Origin: Ectobacillus funiculus
GTDB taxonomy: Bacteria; Bacillota; Bacilli; Bacillales; Bacillaceae_G
Assembly: GCF_042429435.1 (NCBI RefSeq)
Contig: NZ_JBHMAF010000020.1
Direction: 5' to 3' (one strand)
Length of the DNA: 64,000 nt
The notes beneath the pieces are model-generated. The model was not told the DNA's origin. It made no database searches and worked only from the letters and a program-made list of their open reading frames with translations. The position numbers and the translations under genes are program-made. Within the stretch, counting starts at the first letter, position 1. The number at the start of each line of letters is the position of its first letter. Positions 42,758-51,227 of this stretch are shown here, one piece after another.

Positions 42758-44597
42758 CGGAACAGATATTATTGATAGTGGTGAAAAGCTTTCGTTTGTT
42801 CTGCAGCTTATGGTAGGGGGAGGAGAAAAAGGAGATGTTATTTTTCTCGATCGACTTTGTGAATCACCGCGTTTTATTTCGCAGTGTATTTATGACGTAC
42901 AAGAGCTAAAGCCGATTCGTCTCTCTATCCAAAATAGCACAGAAAAGGTTACGTTTACTTGGAATAAAGTATATGAGGGGAAAAAAGGAGAAAAGGAATG
43001 GAAATATGAGCTCGGCCCTGAAAAAGCGACTGTTTTAATTTATGAACATGGAAAGACCGACTATCTATATCCATGGCGTTGCGGTATGTATCATTTTGAA
43101 GTGATGGCTGCGGAAGCATGTTATTATGGAGCTTTTCGTATTACACCTAAAAATTTTTCCAACGATGGCATGCAGCTTATTCAGGAGAAGGTCATGTCTA
43201 TTGTGAGCAGCCTGATTGTGGATCGCGGACATTATAAAAAAACATTTTCTTCGTTTGCAGAACTGGAGGACCACTCTTATATGCAAACAATACGCTGGCT
43301 TTCTCAGCACACAGTGCGAGTTAAGCAGCTGTGTGCACAGATTGAACACGAAGTACAGTATGGGAAGGGATATCGAACGGAGCAGCGTATACGCAAACAA
43401 ACAAAGCATACTGCTCGAAAAAATGCTTTGCTTGCAGAACGAGGAGCAATGAAAAGCTGCAACGTGCGGTTTTTTGAAGATTATAATAGCGCATCAAATC
43501 GCTATATGAAGAGAAAGCTCAAGGAATTCGAACAGCTTATTTATCAGCTCCTCCGCTTTTTGAATGATCATTTAGACAAACTCGAGAGGTTGGAGGAGAG
43601 CAGTAAACGGGAAAAACAGGCGATTCAAACCATTTTGCAGACAATTGAAAAAAATGGTTCTGTCACAGATCGTGATAAGCAAAAGTACCGGAATATGAAT
43701 CTTTTAAAGGATACTGATCTGAGAAAAGCGTTGATGAAGCGTCAAGAGTACAAGGTGTTACATGAGATTGTTCGGGGGATGCACCGTGATCTGTCGGCTT
43801 TCCTTCATTCTCGTTTTTGGGGTAGTATTTCTGATGAAGGGAATGTAAGATTGCCAAATACTTTAACACCTCCCCGGCGTCAGTTATTAAAAATTTTAGA
43901 AACATCCTATCGGAAAAGCAGCACCCACATGAACGAGCCAGCCTTTTTATTTGTGCATAAACCGACATTTCTTATATACGAGTACTATTCATATTTTGCT
44001 GTTATCTCTATTTTGGAGGAAATCGGATTTCGGCCTATTGCTCCTGTCCGTGAGCAGATTCAATCGTATTTTTACCTTGATGGCCTTCAGGACGGAACAA
44101 CTGTAGTGCTGGAGCGAGGGGATGCAGCGCTTCATATTGTTTTTAATGAGCTAATTGAGACGCATCCAATCGTTGCTTTAAGTAAGGGAAGTCACTTCTA
44201 CAATGGAGAAGATACAAAAAAGCCAGATATCCGTATTGATTATTATAGAACAGATCATGGTATTAAGCGGTATCAATCTTCTGTTATTGTGGAAGTTAAA
44301 TACAGTCCGATGTATAACATTTTTCAACCTGTCGGAAACACAAAGGCCACAGAGCAAATGTATAAATACTGGTCAATAAAGTATGTAGAAGAGCAGAATG
44401 GGAAACGTATCTTTCAGCGACGTGCGATTTATGAAGTTGTATGTGTATATCCAGGCAGCCAAGTACACGCAAAAAAAATTGAAGCTGGCTGTGGTGTATT
44501 TTTACAATTCTATCCTCATAAAACAAAACAACGGGGAGAATTTCTCGTTGGAAAAGGGGAATGTATTCGTTTGTTTCGTGAGTGGCTGCAGCTATAA
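42741..44597 (+). CDS. DUF2357 / PD-(D/E)XK nuclease, McrC-like partner
   Basis: A 618-residue protein. Residues 1-230 form a beta-rich N-terminal region; 240-330 resemble DUF2357 (FFEDYNSASNRYMKRKL at 244-260 corresponds to the family tyDTxENRxxK motif) with a long coiled coil (255-320). The C-terminal nuclease core has PD at 495-496 and E-V-K at 518-520 (VIVEVKYSP), i.e. PD-x21-ExK, so the catalytic residues are present. In McrBC the nuclease cleaves after translocation by the NTPase ring. The 17-base overlap with the McrB-like gene indicates stoichiometric production. Confidence 0.8.
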   Translation: MGMFDSGTDIIDSGEKLSFVLQLMVGGGEKGDVIFLDRLCESPRFISQCIYDVQELKPIRLSIQNSTEKVTFTWNKVYEGKKGEKEWKYELGPEKATVLIYEHGKTDYLYPWRCGMYHFEVMAAEACYYGAFRITPKNFSNDGMQLIQEKVMSIVSSLIVDRGHYKKTFSSFAELEDHSYMQTIRWLSQHTVRVKQLCAQIEHEVQYGKGYRTEQRIRKQTKHTARKNALLAERGAMKSCNVRFFEDYNSASNRYMKRKLKEFEQLIYQLLRFLNDHLDKLERLEESSKREKQAIQTILQTIEKNGSVTDRDKQKYRNMNLLKDTDLRKALMKRQEYKVLHEIVRGMHRDLSAFLHSRFWGSISDEGNVRLPNTLTPPRRQLLKILETSYRKSSTHMNEPAFLFVHKPTFLIYEYYSYFAVISILEEIGFRPIAPVREQIQSYFYLDGLQDGTTVVLERGDAALHIVFNELIETHPIVALSKGSHFYNGEDTKKPDIRIDYYRTDHGIKRYQSSVIVEVKYSPMYNIFQPVGNTKATEQMYKYWSIKYVEEQNGKRIFQRRAIYEVVCVYPGSQVHAKKIEAGCGVFLQFYPHKTKQRGEFLVGKGECIRLFREWLQL

Positions 44598-44601
44598 TGT
44601 G

Positions 44602-44734
44602 TCGGGGTGATGTTTAGTTCCCAAGGTCCAAAATGGCAGCGTAGGGCTGGACCTCCGCAAAAGGCCAAAGGCGCCTTTTACTCTGGCTCACCCCTACGCT
44701 GTCATAAAAGGCGGGCCCTGTCCGCTTTTCTTAA
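44602..44734 (+). repeat. Repeat B, copy 2 (REP-like)
   Basis: Starts TCGGGGTGATGTTTAGTTCC five bases after the nuclease stop. A long internal stem pairs GGCAGCGTAGGG with CCCTACGCTGTC, and the end is AAAAGGCGGGCCCTGTCCGC followed by TTTTCTTA. With copy 1 it frames the 87-aa gene and the McrB/DUF2357 pair, same orientation. Confidence 0.82.
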
Positions 44735-44886
44735 TACATATCGGAAGTAAAAATCATCAATAATAGAATTGTAGTTTTTGTAAAATAAAGAGCCTTTTTA
44801 TTGCAGTTTATAGTTTGTATCATATAGGATAAATATGGAAGGAATATAAGGCATAGATAATATAAAGAAGAGAAAGGTGGGAAAAT

Positions 44887-45492
44887 ATGTTTCTGCATGT
44901 TCGAACGAAAAGGGAGCATTTTGTGTTTGAGCAATTATGGGGAGATTTTTGTGAAGAACGCGATTTGATGTTTGTTGAACGAAATTTAAACCCATCACGC
45001 TATCTGCTTATCGGTGAAGGGGAGCGCTATATAGGTACGGTAGAATGCGCTCCTTATCAAAAGCCTGAAGAGTCTAATGCTGAGTTTTTCTATCCATTTT
45101 CTCAAAATAGACTTATTACAGAATTGAATAAAAAAAGAGTATTTGAGATTGGTAAATTAAGCATTTCCAAGCATTTTCGCGGAATGGGCCATTTTAAGCG
45201 ACTTGCAGTTATTTTATTTATTCATGCGCTTGAACAGAAGGTAGATTGGTATATTGCAGTTGTTACAAAACGGATGTATATGTATTTACGTTCACTTGGT
45301 TTTCAAATGGAGCCGATCGATGAACCATTTCTGTTTCATGAAACATTAGTGGGTGTTCCTATCCGCCTGCATGCTTGGCAAGGAATGAAGTATTTATATT
45401 CCCTGAAGGAGTTTCGCGATGTGATTCATGCGACACCGCAAGCGCAGCAGCTCATACAGGAAAATGAAAAAAGGATTATGCTGACATATTGA
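44887..45492 (+). CDS. GNAT-fold acyltransferase, N-acyl amino acid/autoinducer synthase-like
   Basis: A 201-residue protein. FEIGKLSISKHFRGMG (about 94-109) and RLAVILFIHALEQKVDWYIA with VTKRMYMYLRSLGFQMEPI are arranged as in LuxI-like and FeeM-type N-acyl amino acid synthases (a GNAT-related fold: E-x-x-x-L/R then a conserved helix then a Y-x-x-x-G block). A plain acetyltransferase is equally possible. Start ATG after AGAAAGGTGGGAAAAT. Not in an operon. Confidence 0.6.
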   Translation: MFLHVRTKREHFVFEQLWGDFCEERDLMFVERNLNPSRYLLIGEGERYIGTVECAPYQKPEESNAEFFYPFSQNRLITELNKKRVFEIGKLSISKHFRGMGHFKRLAVILFIHALEQKVDWYIAVVTKRMYMYLRSLGFQMEPIDEPFLFHETLVGVPIRLHAWQGMKYLYSLKEFRDVIHATPQAQQLIQENEKRIMLTY

Positions 45493-45552
45493 GCGTTGAT
45501 TTCAGAAATACAGACATTGTTCACTTATTTGTAACGAGATCACATAGATTCC

Positions 45553-45595
45553 TGTGATTCTTATCACAGTTTCTTGAGCTTCTTTCCTCTATTCT
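45553..45595 (+). promoter_or_regulatory. Fnr-type site and promoter of hcp
   Basis: TGTGATTCTTATCACA (45553-45568) is a perfect TGTGA-N6-TCACA dyad of the CRP/Fnr family. A TATTCT -10 box (45590-45595) without a good -35 places the dyad centre about 41.5 bp before the predicted transcript start, the class II activator position. Anaerobic activation by Fnr is the likely reading since hcp is a typical Fnr target. Confidence 0.75.
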
Positions 45596-45630
45596 AAAGG
45601 TGTAAGGATGAACAGGGAGGAGCTGGAACT

Positions 45631-46917
45631 ATGTTTTGTCATCAATGTGAACAAACGCCAACAGGCGGCTGCAAAGTAATCGGAGTTTGTGGTAAGGATG
45701 AAACAATCGCAAGCTTACAGGATATACTTGTATTTGGATTAAAAGGAGTCGCTGCTTATCGCACGCATGCAGCGCAGCTTGGATATACAGATGAATTTGT
45801 TGATGCAACAACGCATGAAGCTTTATATATGACACTTACTAATTCTAACTTCAATGAACAAGAGCATATTGACATGGCGATGAAGGTTGGACAATCGGCA
45901 ATTCGGGTGATGGAATTGCTTGATAAAGCTCATACGGATCGGTTTGGTATTCCTGAACCGGTAAAAATTACACAAAACAAGGTTGAAGGAAAAGCGATCG
46001 TTGTGACCGGGCATAACTTGTTCGCGTTAGAGGAGTTGTTAAAACAAACAGAAGGTAAAGGAATTAATATTTATACGCATTCTGAAATGCTCCCGGCACA
46101 TGGGTATCCGCAATTAAGAAAGTATGCGCATTTAAAGGGAAATATCGGTAAGGCATGGTATGATCAGCGCCGTTTGTTTGAGAAATTCCCAGGTGCTATT
46201 TTAGCAACAACAAATTGCGTAATGCCAATTAAGGGGACATATGCAGACCGTTTCTTTTCTTATGATTTAGCAGGATTAGAAGGCGTACGCAAAATCGAAA
46301 ATGATGATTTCACGCCGTTGATTGAAAAAGCATTGGAATTGCCAGAGGCAAACATGGAATCAGAGGAGAAACTATTCACAGGCTTCCACCATGAAACAGT
46401 GTTGTCCATTGCTCCTGAGATTATAGAGGCAGTAAAGACAGGGAAGATTCATCGTTTCTTCGTAATTGCAGGCTGTGACGCTCCTGGCAAGGGGGGAGAA
46501 TACTATCGTGAGCTTGCGACATCACTTCCTCCAGAAGCTGTTATTTTAACAACATCATGTGGGAAATTCCGTTTTAATGATGTGGATTACGGCGTTGTAC
46601 CAGGAACAAACATTCCGCGTTATATTGATTTAGGACAGTGTAATAACTCGGTTTCAACAATCAAGATTGCTGCGGCTTTGGCTCAGGCATTTGAATGCGA
46701 AGTAAATGATCTTCCTGTTAGTATTGTTCTATCATGGTTTGAGCAAAAAGCAGTAGCGATTTTACTCGGTTTATTTAGTCTTGGGATTCAAGATATCCGT
46801 ATTGGACCGAAAGCGCCAGAGTTTATTTCTCCAGGGGTACTAGAGGTTTTGCAGGAATCTTTTAACCTACAGCTTATTACAACAGCAGCAGAAGATATGG
46901 CTGCTATGTTAGCATAA
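45631..46917 (+). CDS. hcp: Hybrid-cluster protein (hydroxylamine reductase), short class
   Basis: A 428-residue Hcp of the short class. N-terminal cysteines C3, C6, C14 and C20 (CHQCEQ, GCKVIGVC) bind the [4Fe-4S]/[4Fe-4S]-type cluster. Hybrid-cluster ligands appear in GHNLF, TNCVMP, AGCDAPGKGGEYY, TTSCGKFRFN and GQCNNSVS. It reduces hydroxylamine/NO-related species under anaerobic nitrosative stress. The upstream Fnr-type dyad supports oxygen control. Ribosome site AGGGAGGAGC. Confidence 0.94.
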   Translation: MFCHQCEQTPTGGCKVIGVCGKDETIASLQDILVFGLKGVAAYRTHAAQLGYTDEFVDATTHEALYMTLTNSNFNEQEHIDMAMKVGQSAIRVMELLDKAHTDRFGIPEPVKITQNKVEGKAIVVTGHNLFALEELLKQTEGKGINIYTHSEMLPAHGYPQLRKYAHLKGNIGKAWYDQRRLFEKFPGAILATTNCVMPIKGTYADRFFSYDLAGLEGVRKIENDDFTPLIEKALELPEANMESEEKLFTGFHHETVLSIAPEIIEAVKTGKIHRFFVIAGCDAPGKGGEYYRELATSLPPEAVILTTSCGKFRFNDVDYGVVPGTNIPRYIDLGQCNNSVSTIKIAAALAQAFECEVNDLPVSIVLSWFEQKAVAILLGLFSLGIQDIRIGPKAPEFISPGVLEVLQESFNLQLITTAAEDMAAMLA

Positions 46918-46920
46918 AAG

Positions 46921-46952
46921 AAAGTCCCCGGAAAATCTGGGGACTTTCTTTT
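46921..46952 (+). terminator. Terminator after hcp
   Basis: AAAGTCCCC / GGGGACTTT followed by CTTTT, 9-base loop. Confidence 0.85.
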
Positions 46953-47023
46953 ATGCTCTTATGGGTTATATTGTGAGCGAAGCTGCATCATTTTTAGGGT
47001 ACTTACAGATTTTTTCCAGACAG

Positions 47024-47698
47024 TTAGTTTTTAGTAGGTAAAAACGGATTTCTCCATTCCATAATGACCCCATAATTCTGTGATTCTTCATCTTCAAGAT
47101 AGTTTTGTGCTATGCCGACCGGAGTGCGACCACTGTGAAGTAAAAATGTAATAACAGGATCGTATAACGTTCCTGTGACAACTCGCTGTAAATATTGTTC
47201 GGGTGTTAATTGGCTTGCGACTGTATGATAGCCTGGCATGCGGCCGCCCCCTGCAAGACGTTCTAAATTCAGATGTAATACAACATCATACATTGCTTGC
47301 ATAAGATGTTTTCCGAGCTTGAGTTTGCGGAAAGACGGACGAATGCAAATATCCACTACATAAAGCGTGTTTCCATTTTGGTTATGATTGCGGATATAGC
47401 CGTTATCAGTAATTTCCGCCCATGTGTGATGAGTGTCATATCGATCTAGCTGCACAATAAGTCCTGTCATAGAGCCTGCAAGTGTACCGTTTATTTCCAC
47501 ACAAAGTGCACCCTGAGGGAAGCGTGTGACATGCTCTGTTAGCTGCTCTTTGTTCCACCATAATTCAGGCGGAAAAGGCGGCGGAAAGCTCTCGCTTTGA
47601 ATGGCGATCAGCTCGTCAAAATCTTCTTTTGTGTAGTTTCGAATCACTGCTTGTACAAATCCGTCCTCGCTTGGAAGATAAAATTGTTTTCGGTACAT
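47024..47698 (-). CDS. GNAT family N-acetyltransferase
   Basis: A 224-residue GNAT with IRNYTKEDFDELIAIQSESFPPPFP near the start (in parts), VVDICIRPSFRKLKLGKHLMQAMYD (in parts; acetyl-CoA loop about 121-136) and an extended C-terminal region GRMPGYHTVASQLTPEQYL. It resembles the acetyltransferase half of GNAT-nitrilase fusions such as B. subtilis YhcX, but no nitrilase is attached. Substrate unknown. Runs convergent to hcp. Confidence 0.78.
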   Translation of the reverse strand: MYRKQFYLPSEDGFVQAVIRNYTKEDFDELIAIQSESFPPPFPPELWWNKEQLTEHVTRFPQGALCVEINGTLAGSMTGLIVQLDRYDTHHTWAEITDNGYIRNHNQNGNTLYVVDICIRPSFRKLKLGKHLMQAMYDVVLHLNLERLAGGGRMPGYHTVASQLTPEQYLQRVVTGTLYDPVITFLLHSGRTPVGIAQNYLEDEESQNYGVIMEWRNPFLPTKN

Positions 47699-47796
47699 TA
47701 TCTCACCTATCCTTTTTTGGCTAACCTAGCATTTGTGGAGCTGGTCTTTCTAATAGAGTTGATTCTTAGTGTAAATTTGCTAAAGCAAATTCTAAT

Positions 47797-47934
47797 CTTA
47801 CACTTTGAGAAAATATAAATTTTTAGCTGGAAGATCATTCGATATATCTGGAAATTTTAGGAGTACAGTGTAAGGGCAGCTACATCCCTGTCTTCGCCCA
47901 AGGGCAGGGGGTGCCAATCGGCGAGTTTTCTGTA
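47797..47934 (+). repeat. Repeat A, copy 9
   Basis: CTTACACTTTGAGAAAATAT, TTTTTAGCTGGAAG, TCATTCGATATATCTGG, GAAATTTTAGGAGTACAGTG, CTGTCTTCGCCCAAGGGCAG, GTGCCAATCGGCGAGTTTTC. In the 378-bp gap upstream of the GNAT gene and downstream of racA; nothing else recognisable there. Confidence 0.88.
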
Positions 47935-48077
47935 TTCAAAGGTATATATCTATTGTACCAAGTGCAAAGAAGGATGCAAATGAGATGAATTAAATTTCAT
48001 GTAACGAAATAAAAAAGGTGCTTGCACAAGGAAGAAAGAGGGGAGTCAATCTTTCCATTGAGCTGCACCTAGAATCT

Positions 48078-48716
48078 CTATAATCCAAATATGCTAAAAA
48101 TTATGCTTCGTCGCTTTGGTTTAGTAGCGGAGTAATCAGGTACAACAGCCAGAGGCTGTTTTCGTCTTTCTAGCTGCTGCAACGCAGCCTCGAGACTTTC
48201 TACTTTCTTTTGGAGTTCCTCAATGTCATTTCGGTGCTGCAGCAGCTGATATTGTACAACGCCGTCAGCCTTTTGGCGTAATCGATCTTCATTTTGAAGG
48301 AGACGGTATTCTATATCATCTACTTGCTTTTGCAAAACGTGAAAGGAATCCGGCGCGGAGGAATTTCCCTGTGTCTTTATGGAATGGGGCTCCTCTATCG
48401 TGCTGGAGGAATCTCCCTGTGTCTTTACGGAATGGGGCTCCTCTATCGTGCTGGAGGAATCTCCCTGTGTCTTTACAGAATGGGGCTCCTCTATCGTACT
48501 GGAGGAAACCTTGTTTTCTCGAGGAGGGCTAACTGTTGCTGCTGTTTCCTGAGAAGAAGAGTAGTTCGCCATAATTGTTTGTACGTCTTCTTCATTGAAC
48601 ACGTAATGGCCAAATTTATTTTTTTTTATTTCCAAATTCAATTGTTGAACAATTCGCATTACAACCTTCGTACTGACACCCATCTTCTCTGCAATCATCG
48701 GAGTTTTATATTCCAT
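48078..48716 (-). CDS. racA: Chromosome-anchoring protein RacA
   Basis: A 212-residue RacA: N-terminal MerR-like HTH (TPMIAEKMGVSTKVVMRIVQ at 5-24 and KFGHYVFNEEDVQTIM at 34-49), a Ser/Thr-rich linker, coiled coil (about 125-185) and a basic, hydrophobic C terminus (KPKRRSIIFSIFGL) for polar attachment via DivIVA. It bridges the origin region and the pole during sporulation. The linker carries three tandem copies of a 16-residue unit (SSSTIEEPHSVKTQGD type, residues 71-118). Start set by AAGGAGGATGTTAAG; a long frame upstream to 48890 is not coding. Confidence 0.87.
   Translation of the reverse strand: MEYKTPMIAEKMGVSTKVVMRIVQQLNLEIKKNKFGHYVFNEEDVQTIMANYSSSQETAATVSPPRENKVSSSTIEEPHSVKTQGDSSSTIEEPHSVKTQGDSSSTIEEPHSIKTQGNSSAPDSFHVLQKQVDDIEYRLLQNEDRLRQKADGVVQYQLLQHRNDIEELQKKVESLEAALQQLERRKQPLAVVPDYSATKPKRRSIIFSIFGL
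48358..48508. repeat. 48-bp tandem repeat x3 inside racA
   Basis: Three nearly identical 48-bp units, differing at few positions, encode 16 residues each in the racA linker. Number may vary between strains. Confidence 0.9.
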
Positions 48717-49113
48717 CTTAACATCCTCCTTGATTTTCTTGTTATAGTTGTTTTCGCTGGAAATCACATCTTCCCTTCCTGTGTGACAAAAGAAGTGTTG
48801 AATCGGCAAAGAAAGAAAAAAAGGACTAAAAGACGTGAGGATAGTGTAGTGAATGTAGAGAAATGGCGAAATGTGATGTTGGCATAGCAAGAAAATTTAA
48901 TTCTTCTTTATTGGACGAAGCATGTGATTTTCGGTATGATGAAAAGTAAATATCTGTATGTATTCCTGCATATAGTGTATAAACATCAAAATAGAGATTG
49001 TGCACCATATGAGCTCTGTAGAAGCAAGTTTTCCTTCCTTTATTATGTTTTCCTATAAATAAATTTGTAGGAGGTGGCTTCCTTACTTACAAAGATAAGT
49101 GAGGAAAACGTAT

Positions 49114-50475
49114 TTGGACATATTAAATATAAGTATGCTTGCGGTTTTAATTGCTGGTACTGCCTTTTTTGTCGCATCCGAATTTGCTCTTGTGAAAGCA
49201 AAGGGCTCTCGTATTGATTTTTTAGCAGCAGAGGGAAATAAACGGGCTCTGGCTGCAAAAACAGTACGATCAAATTTGGATAGGTATTTATCTGTTTGTC
49301 AATTAGGTATTACCGCAAGTACCTTGGGGCTTGGATGGTTAGGAGAATCCACTGTGAAGAGGCTGCTTGAGCCCATTTTTGCAAAATTCGAGGTGCCTCC
49401 CTCATTCATCTCTATATTGTCAGTATGTCTATCTTTCGCGATTATTACCTTTTTGCATGTTGTAGTAGGAGAAATGGCACCGAAAATATTTGCGACTCAA
49501 AAAGCTGAAGCCATTACCTTGGCAGTAGCAAAGCCGCTCATACTATTTTACCGACTTGTATATCCTTTTATTTGGCTATTAAATCGGTCGGTACAATGTA
49601 TTGCCCATTTGTTTGGCTTAAATCCAGATGCCGAGAATGAAGGGGCACATTCTGAGGAAGAATTAAGAATGCTTGTTTCTGAAAGTTATAGGAACGGAGA
49701 GATTAATCAGTCGGAATATAAGTATGTAAATAAGATATTTGAATTTGATGATCGTCTTGCAAAGGAAATTATGGTGCCGCGTACGGAGATGGTGACCATT
49801 GAAAAAGGGCAGCCGCTTAAGAGTGTGATGATAACGATGGCGGCTGAAAAATACACACGATATCCGATTATTGACGGTGATAAGGATCATATCGTCGGGA
49901 TGATTAACTTTAAGGATGTATTTACGGATTTCCCCAGGAGAAACAATGAAGAGGAGAGGAATGTGCAGCAATACGTTCGACCGATTATTCAGGTGATTGA
50001 GTCCATTCCCATTCACGATTTATTTCTAAAGATGCAAAAAGAAAGAACGCATATGGCTATTCTTGTCGATGAATACGGCGGTACATCCGGACTGGTAACA
50101 ATTGAAGATATACTTGAAGAAATTGTCGGGGAAATCCAAGATGAATTTGATACGGATGAACAGCCAGACATTCAGCATATTAATGATTATCGGACTATTG
50201 TGGAAGGAAAAGTGCTTGTGACAGAAGTAAATGATTTATTTGGTCTTGCTATTAATGACAGTGATGTAGATACAATCGGCGGCTGGATTTTGACTGAATA
50301 CTTTAATATTAGGCAGGGTGATAGTGTTCAGATTGATATGTATACATTCTGTGTGCTGCAAATGGATGGCCATTCTATTAAAAAAATAGAAATTACAAAG
50401 CAGCCATCCACGTTTTCTCCTCAGCAACCGCAGGCTGCAAAATTGATTGGACAAATGGGTTCATCGCCTCTGTGA
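49114..50475 (+). CDS. CNNM/HlyC-CorC family membrane protein (hemolysin-type, metal efflux)
   Basis: A 453-residue protein: DUF21 membrane domain (about 1-190, SEFALVKAKGSRID and GASTLGLGWLGE-like ITASTLGLGWLGE), paired CBS domains (about 205-330; FEFDDRLAKEIMVPRTEM and DEYGGTSGLVTIEDILEEI) and a C-terminal HlyC/CorC domain. B. subtilis relatives such as MpfA export Mg2+; the hemolysin name is historical. TTG start because GTGAGGAA precedes it at 9 bases and relatives begin MDI-N. A hairpin TTCCTTACTTA/TAAGTGAGGAA spans the ribosome site region at 49079-49106. Confidence 0.85.
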   Translation: MDILNISMLAVLIAGTAFFVASEFALVKAKGSRIDFLAAEGNKRALAAKTVRSNLDRYLSVCQLGITASTLGLGWLGESTVKRLLEPIFAKFEVPPSFISILSVCLSFAIITFLHVVVGEMAPKIFATQKAEAITLAVAKPLILFYRLVYPFIWLLNRSVQCIAHLFGLNPDAENEGAHSEEELRMLVSESYRNGEINQSEYKYVNKIFEFDDRLAKEIMVPRTEMVTIEKGQPLKSVMITMAAEKYTRYPIIDGDKDHIVGMINFKDVFTDFPRRNNEEERNVQQYVRPIIQVIESIPIHDLFLKMQKERTHMAILVDEYGGTSGLVTIEDILEEIVGEIQDEFDTDEQPDIQHINDYRTIVEGKVLVTEVNDLFGLAINDSDVDTIGGWILTEYFNIRQGDSVQIDMYTFCVLQMDGHSIKKIEITKQPSTFSPQQPQAAKLIGQMGSSPL

Positions 50476-50495
50476 CAAACAGAGGTTTTTCTTTT
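50467..50495 (+). terminator. Terminator after the CNNM gene
   Basis: CCTCTG / CAGAGG followed by TTTTTCTTTT. It overlaps the gene's last codons and runs into repeat A copy 10. Confidence 0.8.
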
Positions 50496-50585
50496 CCATG
50501 GTAGGAAAGTATCAATTTCTAGCTAGAAGCAAGTTCGACGTAGTAAGAAACTTTAGCAACAAAGTGCAACCACGCTTCTGTATTT
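50491..50585 (+). repeat. Repeat A, copy 10 (3'-truncated)
   Basis: GTAGGAAAGTATCAATTTCT, AGCTAGAAGCAAGTTCGACG, TAGTAAGAAACTTTAGCAAC, ACCACGCTTCTGTATTTATG; terminal hairpin absent. Contains the uninterrupted CTAGCTAGAAG that corresponds to the MITE target in copy 5. Confidence 0.8.
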
Positions 50586-50626
50586 ATGGAGATCTATATT
50601 ACTTTAGTTATACCATTGAAAAGGAG

Positions 50627-51028
50627 CTAATGCTCCATTTCTCGCTGGAACATTTCATCTCTTATAAAAATTTCGTCCCTATCTACAGCTGTCTTATGCG
50701 CAAGTAATAAGCCTATTGAGGTTTCTTTTTCTTCATTTTGCACAATCGTAAAGGGCGCTTTATACTGTTCTGCCAGCTTGATGTATTTAGAGAGATGAGG
50801 GTAAGCAATGGTGCCATTGAGAAGCATTTCTAAACCAGCCTGAGCCTGGACCTTTAAGACATTTTCTACTTGTGGGTATATATTGGGAGCTATTACTTGC
50901 CCGATTGTGAGAGCCAGTTCAACTCGTTCCCGAAACGTACTTAAAAATACACCTCGTTCTTCCCGATGGATTTCTTTTGCCCCATAGATTCCTTCTTGTA
51001 TATAATCATCAACACTTTTGGGAGTCAT
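50627..51028 (-). CDS. yueI: YueI family protein (DUF1694)
   Basis: A 133-residue soluble protein of the YueI/DUF1694 family: SVDDYIQEGIYGAKEIHREE, FRERVELALTIGQV and a C-terminal VDRDEIFIRDE segment. Structures of relatives show a cysteine-free alpha/beta fold of unknown function. Ribosome site GAGGGGGA. Convergent with the CNNM gene. Confidence 0.8.
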   Translation of the reverse strand: MTPKSVDDYIQEGIYGAKEIHREERGVFLSTFRERVELALTIGQVIAPNIYPQVENVLKVQAQAGLEMLLNGTIAYPHLSKYIKLAEQYKAPFTIVQNEEKETSIGLLLAHKTAVDRDEIFIRDEMFQREMEH

Positions 51029-51227
51029 TATGCTTCCCCCTCCTTAATTATAAATACCTTTATATGGTGAACAGGAATGACTCTATTTATGTACATGTAA
51101 ATATTTGTATTAATAAGATAAAATGTTAAACTTTACTTAGAGATGACAGAGGTATTAACGAACTGTTATTTTTATGATACTATTCAGAATATACAGTCGT
51201 TTTTTCTTTTGAGAAGGGGGTTTTACA

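Noticed and set aside
48294..48887. Plus-strand 197-codon frame opposite racA
   Set aside because: Low-complexity shadow of the 48-bp tandem repeat in racA.
48717..48890. Longer N terminus for RacA beginning near 48890
   Set aside because: The extra segment is unlike RacA and the strong ribosome site is directly before MEYKTP.
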